14,275 nucleotides of DNA, taken from NCBI GenBank assembly GCA_020627645.1, contig JAHDGN010000045.1, forward strand, positions 1-14,275, written 5' to 3'. The notes beneath the pieces are model-generated. The model had not been told where the DNA came from and made no database searches. It saw only the letters and a program-made list of their open reading frames with translations. How positions within the stretch are numbered: the stretch's first letter is position 1; each line of letters begins with the position of its first letter. Origin of the DNA: Akkermansiaceae bacterium. GTDB lineage: Bacteria; Verrucomicrobiota; Verrucomicrobiia; Verrucomicrobiales; Akkermansiaceae. This document shows positions 6,102 to 13,773 of the stretch, piece after piece. The translations under genes and the position numbers were made by a program.

Positions 6102-7589
6102 CTAATACCTCTTCCACAACTGCCCCGTAAACAAAACCAAGAGCGCCAGATACTCCAATCTCCCCAAAATCATCAACAGCACCAAAAGCAATTTTGTCGT
6201 AGCGCCCACCCCCGCAAACCCATCAGCCTCACCCATCTCCGCCAACGCCGGGCCAAAATTGCTTAAACAACTCACCACCGCCGACATCGACCCCAACAAC
6301 GACTGACCTGGCTCCAAAACCTGAAGCAAAAACGTTCCCATAATCGCAAAGAAACCGAACAAAGTCAGAATCATAAACAACTGCTCAATCGCTCCATCTT
6401 GTACCGTCCGCCCATTGACCTTGATCGAGCTCACCACCTTCGGTCGAAACGTCCTCACCACTCCCACCTTCATAAATCGCCACCACATCATCAACCGATT
6501 TACCTTTAATCCACCAGCAGTTGACCCCGAACACCCCCCCACGATCATCAAAACCAAAACCATCCCCACTCCCAATCGGCTCCAACTCGACAAATCACCA
6601 CTCACAAAACCAGTGCTCGTCGTCACCGAAACCACATTAAAAACAATATCGATCAATGCCACATGCCCCATCCCTCCCACAAAATGCTGCACCACCAAAA
6701 CCAAAACAGCGATCAACACAATCACTCCAAACCATAAGACCTCCTCATACCTCCCACGCAAATCAACCTTCTTCTTAGCGAATAGAGAGAGAAACAACGG
6801 AAAGCTCACCGCCCCCAATAACATGAAGAGCATCAACCAAATCTTACTTAACACCCCAAACGGACTCCCCCCAATACTGGCATTCTCTGTCCCGAAACCA
6901 CCTGTCGCCACCGCCGTCAACGCATGATTCGATGCCTGAAAAGGCGACAACCCCATCGCCCACAAACCCAATCCACAAACCACCGTAAACACCGCATACA
7001 CCCCCCACAATCTCCGCATCGTCTGACGCAAACTCGCGATATCCGAATTCGACAAAGAAGACTCGGCCCCTATCAAAGTCTTACTCGTCGACGTCATCCC
7101 CGATAAAACCAACACGAACATCGCCAAAATCCCCATCGCTCCAAACCACTCCGAAAACGAACGCCACATCAAAATGCTCCTCGGCAAACTCTCCAGATCT
7201 ACAAAGATCGTTGCTCCTGTCGTCGTCAAACCCGACACCCCCTCAAAATAAGCCGCACTCAATGGCACCCCTGGCTCACAAAAGTAGTAGGGCATCGCCG
7301 CCACAAAACTACAGACAAACCAACCCACACCCACCAAAGCCATCGCCTCCCTCCTCCTCATCACTCCCCCTCTTCCCGACTTTTTCCTCAAAATCACCCC
7401 GAAAACCAAAAAAATCACCCCCAACCCAAACGCAATGGACAAAGAAATCACCCACCCACCCAAATCCAATCCCGTATTGTGCAACTCACGACCCGGAATC
7501 ACTGCCGAAAAACCCACCGATCCCACCATCGTCACCCCCAACAAAAGCAGGATGACCCCCAACGACCTCAGCAATACAGAAAAATTCAC
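6102..7589 (-). CDS. trkH: Trk/Ktr-type potassium uptake protein, channel subunit TrkH
   Basis: A 495-residue integral membrane protein with the four-fold M1-P-M2 repeat of the TrkH/KtrB family. The four pore loops are visible: SGLTTTGATI (119-128), TAVATGGFGTENASI (225-239), VSVTTSTGFVSGD (320-332) and SCLSNFGPALAEMG (440-453). Their central glycines form the potassium filter. GGCSGSTAGGLKVNRL (351-366) is the conserved segment of the third repeat's M2 region, and GRLEYL (476-481) is the conserved C-terminal motif. It works with a cytosolic NAD/ATP-binding partner (TrkA or KtrA), which is not in the window. The start is GTG at 7587-7589. It is divergent from the cytochrome gene, with 98 bases between starts. 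Its G/T-rich codons and abundance of Val, Gly, Leu and Phe reflect the strand composition bias. Confidence 0.93.
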   Translation of the reverse strand: MNFSVLLRSLGVILLLLGVTMVGSVGFSAVIPGRELHNTGLDLGGWVISLSIAFGLGVIFLVFGVILRKKSGRGGVMRRREAMALVGVGWFVCSFVAAMPYYFCEPGVPLSAAYFEGVSGLTTTGATIFVDLESLPRSILMWRSFSEWFGAMGILAMFVLVLSGMTSTSKTLIGAESSLSNSDIASLRQTMRRLWGVYAVFTVVCGLGLWAMGLSPFQASNHALTAVATGGFGTENASIGGSPFGVLSKIWLMLFMLLGAVSFPLFLSLFAKKKVDLRGRYEEVLWFGVIVLIAVLVLVVQHFVGGMGHVALIDIVFNVVSVTTSTGFVSGDLSSWSRLGVGMVLVLMIVGGCSGSTAGGLKVNRLMMWWRFMKVGVVRTFRPKVVSSIKVNGRTVQDGAIEQLFMILTLFGFFAIMGTFLLQVLEPGQSLLGSMSAVVSCLSNFGPALAEMGEADGFAGVGATTKLLLVLLMILGRLEYLALLVLFTGQLWKRY

Positions 7590-7687
7590 GAGCGAAATAA
7601 ATCAAACAATCCGTAACGAAACGGACTTCCAAAACGTATCGAAATCCACAAAATCCACCATCTTAAAAAAACAGCCTCGCCCGATCT

Positions 7688-10249
7688 ATGCAAAAAACTA
7701 AACTCACCCCCATGCCGCTCAGAAAACTTTCCCTCGCAGTCGCGACCCTTCTCATCACCCCATTCCTAACCGCTAAAAAAATAGACCTCGTCAAACTTGG
7801 CCAGAAAACTTTCGACTCCCTCGGCTGTGCCGAATGTCACTCCAAAAATCTCGACGAAAAAGTCGTCAAAACAGGCCCCTCTCTCTACGGTTTATTCCCC
7901 CAAAAGCCTCGTGAACGCGAAGTCGCGGAAGGCCCCGAACAACATCGTCTCAAAGTTGTCGCCGACTACGAATACTACCTCAAATCCATTCGGCAGCCCG
8001 CGGCCGAACTCGCCATCCACGAAAACGGCCCCTCCAAAGGACAACCCTACCTCCCCGTCATGGCCGCCTATGACGAAAAACTTCTCAGCAAACAAAAGGC
8101 CAAAGCCATCTACCACTACCTTCAAACCCTAAATGACGAAGGAAAACGTGGACCCGCGCAGGTTCTCGCCGACGACCAATCCGCACCCGAAGTCAAACGC
8201 GATATTAATCAAAACCCAGGAGAAATCCTCGTCACTGACCGCACCCGCATCTACCGAGCTCGAGCAGCAGGCTCCTCCGCACGTGCCATCTACGTCGGAC
8301 TTCCATCAGGACTCAACTACGCCTTCGACCCCCGCACCATGACCATCACCAAAGCCTGGTGGGGCGGCTTCATCAACATCAGTGGCGAAACCGAAGGGCG
8401 CGGTCGAGGCCTTACCAAACCTGGTCACCAATCGGTCGCAATCAAACTCGACCCCTCTCCCCAATTCCACCCCCCAGTCGACCTCTCCTTCCAATCACCC
8501 CTTATTGGTGACGAAAACACCATCGCCAAGAACCTCCACGGCGACGAAGACTTCGCCGACCAACTTAAAAAAGCCAACGCCCACTTCATCCATTACTCCT
8601 ATCCTGAAAAACCTGACGGCATCCCAACCTTTAAATACTCCGTCGACGGAAAAGAATACACCCTCACTTTCAACATCACCAAAAAGGGCCTAGCCACCTG
8701 GACCGTCAACGGAACTCCCGTCAGTTTCTCGACCACCCCAGCACCCGAAAAACTATGGCGCCCAACTCCTAAACCTACTCAGCTCACCCACAAGATCAAC
8801 CCCACTCCTGCCACCGGCCTCACCGCCCTCCCCGGGTACGAAACCGAACGCATCCCTGCACCTCTCGACCCACACGGACGCCCTCAACTATTCGAACCCA
8901 TGGGAATGGCGCTCGACAAAGATGGATCCATCGTTGTTTCTACCCGAACTGCCGGAGTCTGGCGCTTCAAGGACAACACCTGGACCATGATTGCCGAAGG
9001 TCTCCTCGACTCACTATCCATCCTCATCGAAGGAAACAAACTCATCGCCGGACAAAAAACCGAAGTCACCGAAATCACTGACACCAACAACGACGGATTC
9101 TTCGATACCTACCGAACCCTCTCAGACGACTTCCTCTGCACCGAAAACTATCACGAATACGTCCACGGCCCCGCCAAGGGATCCGATGGAAACTACTACG
9201 TCACTCTCAACCTCAGCCACCGAGACGGAAAGCCCATCTACAAGGCGGACGGCGCTTTCATGGGATCCCAGGGAGGCTACCGCGGTTGGACCCTTCAGAT
9301 TACCCCTGATGGAAAAACCACCCCCTTCGCCTACGGCCTCCGCAGCCCCGCCGGCATCGCCACCGGACCTGACGGAAAACTCTACTACACCGAAAACCAA
9401 GGTGAATACAACGGCACCTCAAAGCTCCACCACCTCCAAAAAGACAAATACTACGGCCACCCCTCGAGCCTCGTTGACATGCCAGGACTCAAACCAAACT
9501 CCCCTGAAATCCACTGGACAAAATGGGCTCCGAAAACCGAAACCTCCCTCGCCCTCTTTCCTCAATCCCTCGTCGCCAATTCCCCAGGCAGCCCCGTCTG
9601 GGACCTCACCGGAGGAAAGTTTGGTCCCTTCGAAAAAGAAATGTTCCTTGGCGACCAAACTCTATCCACCCTTTTCCGGGTTCTCCCTAAAGCGAACAAC
9701 GAAGCAGCCGTCATTCCTTTCGCACAAGGTTTCCCCTCAGGTCTCATGCGCCTCACCTTTGACCAGAACGGCTCCCTCTACATCGGACAAACCGGTCGCG
9801 GCTGGCGTGCCTACGGGGGAGGCATCTACGCCCTCATGAGAATGTCCTACAAACAGACGAACGCCCCCGTTCTCAAGGACGTCACGAACGAAGGCGAAAT
9901 CTTCACTTTCCACTTCATCGGCGACCGCTCTGAAGGATTCAACACCTCAGATTTCAAAGTCAAATCCTGGTATTACCACGACACTCCAGGATACGGCTCA
10001 CCTCGCAACAACGAACTCGAGGAATCAGTCAAATCCATCACAACAGACCTAGAAAAAGGCACTGTCACAGTCACTCTGAAACACAATGCTGATCGCAAAG
10101 AAGGCACCCGTGTTTTCCAATTCAGCTCAAAAAACCTTCCAGCAAACCAGTCCAAGCGAATCCATTTCCGCCGCCTCAAAAAAATGGACCCTAATAAACG
10201 CCCGAAGATCGTTCCATACTTCGAGGCATACTACACCCTCTCGAAGTAA
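7688..10249 (+). CDS. Secreted cytochrome c / beta-propeller protein
   Basis: An 853-residue exported protein. The start shows a signal peptide (from Met1 or Met9: MPLRKLSLAVATLLITPFLTA). A class I cytochrome c domain follows at about 32-150. Its haem motif is CAECH (Cys47, Cys50, His51), and Met125 in YLPVMAAYD is the likely sixth haem ligand. Residues about 170-370 form a beta-rich middle part of unknown function. About 380-730 is a propeller-like region with repeated GxA-DxDGxxxV and GPDGKLYY segments (for example MGMALDKDGSIVVSTRTAGV and ATGPDGKLYYTENQGEYNG), related to sorbosone-dehydrogenase/NHL-like propellers common in Planctomycetota and Verrucomicrobiota. About 735-853 is a beta-sandwich-like tail. 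The likely role is periplasmic oxidation of a carbohydrate or related compound with electrons leaving through the haem, but the substrate cannot be told. It stands alone, with a hairpin 28 bases after its stop. Confidence 0.8.
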   Translation: MQKTKLTPMPLRKLSLAVATLLITPFLTAKKIDLVKLGQKTFDSLGCAECHSKNLDEKVVKTGPSLYGLFPQKPREREVAEGPEQHRLKVVADYEYYLKSIRQPAAELAIHENGPSKGQPYLPVMAAYDEKLLSKQKAKAIYHYLQTLNDEGKRGPAQVLADDQSAPEVKRDINQNPGEILVTDRTRIYRARAAGSSARAIYVGLPSGLNYAFDPRTMTITKAWWGGFINISGETEGRGRGLTKPGHQSVAIKLDPSPQFHPPVDLSFQSPLIGDENTIAKNLHGDEDFADQLKKANAHFIHYSYPEKPDGIPTFKYSVDGKEYTLTFNITKKGLATWTVNGTPVSFSTTPAPEKLWRPTPKPTQLTHKINPTPATGLTALPGYETERIPAPLDPHGRPQLFEPMGMALDKDGSIVVSTRTAGVWRFKDNTWTMIAEGLLDSLSILIEGNKLIAGQKTEVTEITDTNNDGFFDTYRTLSDDFLCTENYHEYVHGPAKGSDGNYYVTLNLSHRDGKPIYKADGAFMGSQGGYRGWTLQITPDGKTTPFAYGLRSPAGIATGPDGKLYYTENQGEYNGTSKLHHLQKDKYYGHPSSLVDMPGLKPNSPEIHWTKWAPKTETSLALFPQSLVANSPGSPVWDLTGGKFGPFEKEMFLGDQTLSTLFRVLPKANNEAAVIPFAQGFPSGLMRLTFDQNGSLYIGQTGRGWRAYGGGIYALMRMSYKQTNAPVLKDVTNEGEIFTFHFIGDRSEGFNTSDFKVKSWYYHDTPGYGSPRNNELEESVKSITTDLEKGTVTVTLKHNADRKEGTRVFQFSSKNLPANQSKRIHFRRLKKMDPNKRPKIVPYFEAYYTLSK

Positions 10250-10276
10250 CCCCCTCCCGTCCCCATTCTGGAAAAC

Positions 10277-10302
10277 AGACCCAGGCCACTAGTCCTGGGT
10301 CT
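10277..10302 (+). terminator. Candidate terminator hairpin after the cytochrome/propeller gene
   Basis: AGACCCAGG (10277-10285) pairs perfectly with CCTGGGTCT (10294-10302) across an 8-base loop, 28 bases after the stop codon. There is no T-run on either side, so it may act as a transcript-end stabiliser or need a factor. Confidence 0.55.
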
Positions 10303-10383
10303 CCCAAACGCTGTCACGCAGACCAGACCCTAGCTCACCCACTAGATCAGAAAACCCACATCCCTTAAACCTCCGATCCCTTC

Positions 10384-10444
10384 CCCATCAAGGCCACCCC
10401 ACCCTCGGAGCGGCAGCTCCCCTAAAAGCTAATCGCTAAAAGCC
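10384..10444 (-). repeat. Intergenic repeat, copy 1 (after the 69-residue membrane protein gene)
   Basis: This segment of about 60 bases recurs at 10772-10830 in the same orientation. Its core, 10402-10435, matches the other copy without a mismatch. It contains a perfect small hairpin (GGAGC-GGCA-GCTCC, 10407-10420) followed on the + strand by 7-base near-repeats CTAAAAG, CTAATCG, CTAAAAG. It lies 35 bases downstream of the stop of the - strand gene 10480-10689. It looks like a dispersed REP-type element rather than a coding sequence. Confidence 0.7.
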
Positions 10445-10479
10445 CAAAGTCGAAACAACCTCAAACCCAGAATCTCCGA

Positions 10480-10689
10480 TTACTTCTCCTTTGGCTTCAC
10501 CAAAGCTCCAATCAAAAAAGCGAATCCAGAGATCACAAGAGATAGCAACAATCCTCCAATTGGATAAACCATGGCTGCAAAAATCCCAAACTCGGGCTCG
10601 GCCAAAAACTCCCGAATACCTAAAACCATAGAAATTAATAGAGTCACAACACCAACCGACAATCCCACAACTACAATCTTCCAATTCAC
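10480..10689 (-). CDS. Small hypothetical two-helix membrane protein
   Basis: A 69-residue protein that I do not recognise. It has two hydrophobic segments, IVVVGLSVGVVTLLISMVLGI (5-25) and IFAAMVYPIGGLLLSLVISGFAFLIGALV (36-64), joined by REFLAEPEFG, and a short charged tail KPKEK. That pattern fits an inner-membrane hairpin with the tail in the cytosol. The start is GTG at 10687-10689; the only in-frame ATG downstream would remove the first helix. The gene lies downstream of the selenoprotein gene on the same strand, 193 bases away, with an intergenic repeat and an inverted-repeat site in between, so it may have its own promoter. Its reality rests on the clean two-helix pattern and on flanking repeats that end just outside it. 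Confidence 0.6.
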   Translation of the reverse strand: MNWKIVVVGLSVGVVTLLISMVLGIREFLAEPEFGIFAAMVYPIGGLLLSLVISGFAFLIGALVKPKEK

Positions 10690-10717
10690 GGTGAATCAAA
10701 ACTATCAACAGCAACAT

Positions 10718-10744
10718 TTCTTGAGAAGCTAAGTTTCTCGAGAA
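10718..10744. promoter_or_regulatory. Possible operator upstream of the small membrane protein gene
   Basis: Two 10-base near-palindromes, TTCTTGAGAA (10718-10727) and TTCTCGAGAA (10735-10744), lie 17 bases apart centre to centre. Together they also form a larger inverted repeat. They sit 29-55 bases before the GTG start of the - strand gene, where a dimeric regulator could bind. The spacing is not an exact helical multiple, so a simple hairpin in the leader remains possible. Confidence 0.35.
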
Positions 10745-10771
10745 AATCCACCTCAAAATCCCCCGTCCCCT

Positions 10772-10830
10772 GCCATCAACGCCGTCCCCCCTCGGAGCGG
10801 CAGCTCCCCTAAAAGCTAATCGCCAAAAGC
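10772..10830 (-). repeat. Intergenic repeat, copy 2 (after the selenoprotein gene)
   Basis: This is the second copy of the repeat at 10384-10444, again with the GGAGC-GGCA-GCTCC hairpin (10794-10807) and the CTAAAAG-type heptamers (AAAAGCTAATCG, then CAAAAGCTAAAAGC). It lies 52 bases downstream of the stop of the selenoprotein gene. Both copies therefore occupy the 3' flank of a - strand gene. The two copies bracket the 69-residue gene as direct repeats 388 bases apart. Confidence 0.7.
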
Positions 10831-10882
10831 TAAAAGCCGAACCACCACACAGCCCAGAAAAACCAGTACCTCCTCAAAAAAA

Positions 10883-11098
10883 TTAACGAAAGAGACCCGC
10901 CGCCTCCCCTTCTTCAGGAAAGTGACCACTCCTCTGCTTCTTCCAAATCACCTGACCACCCTTCCTGATCTCAAAAATCCCCCCTCCACCTGGCACCAAA
11001 ACCACCTCTTCATTCGTCACTCCGGAAATCTCGGCCGACACACGGTCAGCTTGAGGCCGGTAGTTTCATTGTTCACAATACTCAATCTCAATTGCCAT
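10883..11098 (-). CDS. SelW/Rdx-family selenoprotein with UGA-encoded selenocysteine
   Basis: The - strand frame from ATG 11098-11096 to TAA 10885-10883 encodes 71 residues if the in-frame TGA at 11068-11066 is read as selenocysteine. The N-terminus MAIEIEYCEQUNYRPQADR carries CxxU (Cys8, Sec11), placed exactly where Rdx/SelW/SelT proteins have their redox CxxC or CxxU. The C-terminal part, VLVPGGGGIFEIRKGG (33-48) and SGHFPEEGE (57-65), matches the family's V-PGxGGxFEVxxDG and GRFPExxE signatures. The family has a thioredoxin-like fold and probably acts in thiol redox control; the exact substrate is not known. An in-frame TGA four codons upstream of the ATG closes the frame on that side. A SECIS-like hairpin follows the Sec codon. 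A standard caller would split or miss the gene. It is divergent from the GIDE-LemA gene (106 bases between starts). Confidence 0.88.
11030..11055 (-). promoter_or_regulatory. Candidate bacterial SECIS element in the selenoprotein gene
   Basis: On the - strand GCTGAC (11050-11045) pairs with GTCGGC (11039-11034), one pair being U-G, around the loop CGUGU. Below an internal loop (AA opposite C), CTC (11055-11053) pairs with GAG (11032-11030). The apical loop begins 21 bases after the UGA and contains GU. In E. coli fdhF the SECIS apical loop lies about 18 bases after UGA and its G and U are the SelB contacts, so position and loop both fit. Confidence 0.7.
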
Positions 11099-11169
11099 GC
11101 CCCATTCTCAATCCAATTGCTCAATGTCTCAACCGAAAACACTCCACCCCACCTACCGATCGACAAAGT

Positions 11170-11198
11170 TTGAAAAAACATAAAAACACCAGTAACCT
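11170..11198 (+). promoter_or_regulatory. Candidate promoter for the GIDE-LemA gene, leaderless geometry
   Basis: TTGAAA (11170-11175, 5 of 6 to the -35 consensus) and TAACCT (11193-11198) are separated by 17 bases. The GTG start at 11205 lies 6 bases beyond the -10 box, so a transcript would begin at or next to the start codon. An AGGGG just before the GTG overlaps that spot and could also serve as a weak ribosome-binding site. Confidence 0.4.
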
Positions 11199-11204
11199 TT
11201 AGGG

Positions 11205-13676
11205 GTGACTGAACCTTCTCCCAATCACCGAGAAAACTGCCCTAACTGTGGCCTCAAAATTTCCCAAAGTATCGCCAGAGCGACATCAGCTCATCATCAC
11301 CACAACGGCACCTGCCCTCTCTGTCAACCACCTGAAGGAAGCAGAGAACACCCTAAGCGCTCAGCAAAAGTCTGGAAGATTCTCTTCGTCCTTCTCGCCG
11401 CCTTCATCGGCATCCTCCTTCAAAACTGCAGCTACAAAAGAATTGCCGAACTCCGAAAGATCGGACGCATCCCACAAACAACAGTTGCCGCCGTAGTCCC
11501 CGGTGAAGTCAACATTACCGGCCGAGCAAATCCGTCCGCTCTTGGCGACGGACTTCTAAAAGCGCCCGATAGTGGAAAGCCCTGTCTCTATTACTTTTAC
11601 GAAAAAGAACGTGAAGAAACAGATTCCGACGGAGACAAGACATGGGTCACCGTCGAATCACGTACCGAATTCGTCCCCTTCGACCTCAAAGACTCAACCG
11701 GCCTCATCCGAGTCGAACCAGACGACAAAGTCGACTTCAACGTAGAGCAGTCGCACCGACGCGAATCATTGGGATATCGCTACACCGAGCACCGAATCGA
11801 CCCCAATGGCCGAGTATTCGTACTCGGATTCCTAAAAGAAGACACCGACAAAGGTCAGGTCGTCCAATTTCACCAAGAAGGCGACTACCACCCGATCATC
11901 TCCGAAAAAACGGAGCACGGCGAGCGCAGCTCACGAGCGATCGGATCAATTTGGCTCTGCTGGTTCGGCATGGGCCTCATCGGACTAACCGTTGCCCTCA
12001 TCTTCTCTTTTCTCGGGCATCACCGCATTCTCGTATTCTTCGCTCTACTAAGCCTAATAACCGGCATCATCCTCGCCGGTCTCGGACTCCGCATGATGAC
12101 GACCGATATCAAAAAATCCCTGGCGAGAGTCCACCGCCAAGAAATAGTCGTTCGCGACATCATCCAAAAAGACCTCGCCAAACATGGAGTCTCATGGAAT
12201 GGAAACTGGAAAGAATTAGGAAATATTTCCGACTACAAAGAAGTCCCCGCACCAGTCAGAAAACGCCTTCGACGCATCCGCATCGACCTCGCTTCCGCAT
12301 CACGACGAACGAACACCCAAACTGGCTCTTTCCCCTACAACATCGTCAGAGATTTCACTTCAACCAAACAAGCAAACGAAATCCCCCTAACAAAGAGAGA
12401 CGAAGAACTCCTGGCCCAAATCAATTCAAAATTCAAAACCGCGAAAGTATCTAATTTAACAAGCTACATCGGCATCCCTATCGCCCTCATCGTCGGCCTC
12501 ATCAGTCTATTCATTGGCTTCCGAAAAGTACGACACAAACGAATGGTCGAAAACCTACCCACCACCGCATCTGCCGGACTAGCCTACGGACTCTCCGAAG
12601 TGAAAGGCCTCATCGACCTTCCGGACACACAATCACCACTCAACGCCCCTCTCAGTGGTGTGAACTGTATCGCCTATGACTATACCGTCCGCGAAAAACG
12701 AGGGAGCGGCAAGTCCAGTCGCTGGGTCACCATACATGAAGACGCTCAGCGGACACCATTCCTCTGCACCGACCGTGAGGGATCGGTCCCCGTCGACCCC
12801 TCGGGGGCCAAATTGGACACCTGGCGTGAGACCACAAGACAAGAAGGACGAAGAGTCCATACCGAAAACCGCCTTCAGCTTGGCGACCCCGTCTACATCA
12901 TGGCTCACGCTAAACTTGACCCCGAAACGGGCGATCGGCTGTATCTCGCTAATCACAGCGACAAAGAAAGTTGGGCCAATGCCCCATTCCTCATTTCTGG
13001 ATTTCATGAAAATCACATCCTCCGTAAAGGTGGACTCAAATCGGCGCTTGTTCTCACTGTCACCTTCTCAGCCGCCCTTCTTGCCGGTCTCCTAATCTTT
13101 GGAACTTTTGGAACCTTCAATCCAGCCAGCTACCTCGCCGCCGCCCTCATCAGCCCCTTGCTCATGGCTCTCATCGCTATCGTCGTGCACTACAACGACC
13201 TCGTGTTTCTCCGAGAACGAGCCCGCAGAAATTGGTCCAATATCGATGTCTCACTTAAAAAGCGAAACGACCTTATCCCAAAGCTCAACGAAGTCGCATC
13301 AGCGGCGCTCAACCACGAAAAAGAACTCCAAACTCACCTCGCTGATTTGCGAACCAATCGCCAAAAATCACCCGAACAAGCTCAAAACCTTGGCGCAGAC
13401 CTGTCTAACTCCCACCAGACCGTCCAGAAAATCATCGCCCTTCGGGAAGCCTATCCGAACCTAGGAGCAAACGAACCCCTCTCAATCCTCACTCAAGAAC
13501 TCACTCACTGCGAAAACGAAATCGCCTTCATGTCTGCCGGATACAACGATGCAGTCGAAACCTACAACACCCGTATCGCCAGCTTTCCAGACATCCTCCT
13601 CGCGAAGCCATTTGGATTCAAACCAATGGAACTCTTGGGCTCAGAAATTTCGATCATCAAGACTCATTCCCAGTAG
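11205..13676 (+). CDS. Membrane protein with zinc ribbon, two GIDE-like domains and a C-terminal LemA domain
   Basis: An 823-residue multidomain protein. A zinc-ribbon-like knuckle comes first (CPNC at 12-15, CPLC at 37-40, with a His run between). Then a membrane helix (57-73) and a first GIDE-like domain (about 90-240: RIPQTTVAAVVPGEVNITGR, GKPCLYYFYEKE, TEFVPF). A pair of helices (246-270, 275-296) and a soluble linker follow, then a helix at 421-440. A second GIDE-like domain (about 447-600) has GLSEVKGLI, SPLNAPLSGVNCIAYDYTVRE, RTPFLCTDREGSVPV. Two helices (612-633, 642-662) lead to a LemA domain (665-812): RNWSNIDVSLKKRNDLIPKL, NEPLSILTQELTHCENEIAF, YNDAVETYNTRIASFP and FGFKPMELL. GIDE domains are known from the mitochondrial ligase MUL1 and from bacterial membrane proteins; LemA is a membrane-anchored helical protein of uncertain function. 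There is no RING domain here, so no ligase activity is implied. The start is GTG. Confidence 0.82.
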   Translation: MTEPSPNHRENCPNCGLKISQSIARATSAHHHHNGTCPLCQPPEGSREHPKRSAKVWKILFVLLAAFIGILLQNCSYKRIAELRKIGRIPQTTVAAVVPGEVNITGRANPSALGDGLLKAPDSGKPCLYYFYEKEREETDSDGDKTWVTVESRTEFVPFDLKDSTGLIRVEPDDKVDFNVEQSHRRESLGYRYTEHRIDPNGRVFVLGFLKEDTDKGQVVQFHQEGDYHPIISEKTEHGERSSRAIGSIWLCWFGMGLIGLTVALIFSFLGHHRILVFFALLSLITGIILAGLGLRMMTTDIKKSLARVHRQEIVVRDIIQKDLAKHGVSWNGNWKELGNISDYKEVPAPVRKRLRRIRIDLASASRRTNTQTGSFPYNIVRDFTSTKQANEIPLTKRDEELLAQINSKFKTAKVSNLTSYIGIPIALIVGLISLFIGFRKVRHKRMVENLPTTASAGLAYGLSEVKGLIDLPDTQSPLNAPLSGVNCIAYDYTVREKRGSGKSSRWVTIHEDAQRTPFLCTDREGSVPVDPSGAKLDTWRETTRQEGRRVHTENRLQLGDPVYIMAHAKLDPETGDRLYLANHSDKESWANAPFLISGFHENHILRKGGLKSALVLTVTFSAALLAGLLIFGTFGTFNPASYLAAALISPLLMALIAIVVHYNDLVFLRERARRNWSNIDVSLKKRNDLIPKLNEVASAALNHEKELQTHLADLRTNRQKSPEQAQNLGADLSNSHQTVQKIIALREAYPNLGANEPLSILTQELTHCENEIAFMSAGYNDAVETYNTRIASFPDILLAKPFGFKPMELLGSEISIIKTHSQ

Positions 13677-13738
13677 AGCCAAAAAGAAGTGCCCAAACCA
13701 ATGACTCCTCTTCGACACCAACCACTCATTCAATCCAT

Positions 13739-13767
13739 TTGCATCCCCATTTAACCCGCACTATCTT
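13739..13767 (+). promoter_or_regulatory. Candidate promoter for the lipoprotein gene, leaderless geometry
   Basis: TTGCAT (13739-13744) and TATCTT (13762-13767) are separated by exactly 17 bases. The ATG at 13774 lies only 6 bases beyond the -10 box, leaving no room for a ribosome-binding site if this promoter is used. The region 13677-13738 shows no hairpin that would end the preceding transcript. Confidence 0.4.
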
Positions 13768-13773
13768 CACCCC

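Noticed and set aside
10436..10756. 106-codon - strand ORF overlapping the 69-residue gene in another frame
   Set aside because: It has a low-complexity mixed composition and no membrane pattern, and it runs through one intergenic repeat. The 69-residue frame gives a clean two-helix protein.
10922..11173. 83-codon + strand ORF opposite the selenoprotein gene
   Set aside because: It is antisense to the SelW/Rdx frame, which shows family motifs on both sides of the UGA; this ORF shows none.
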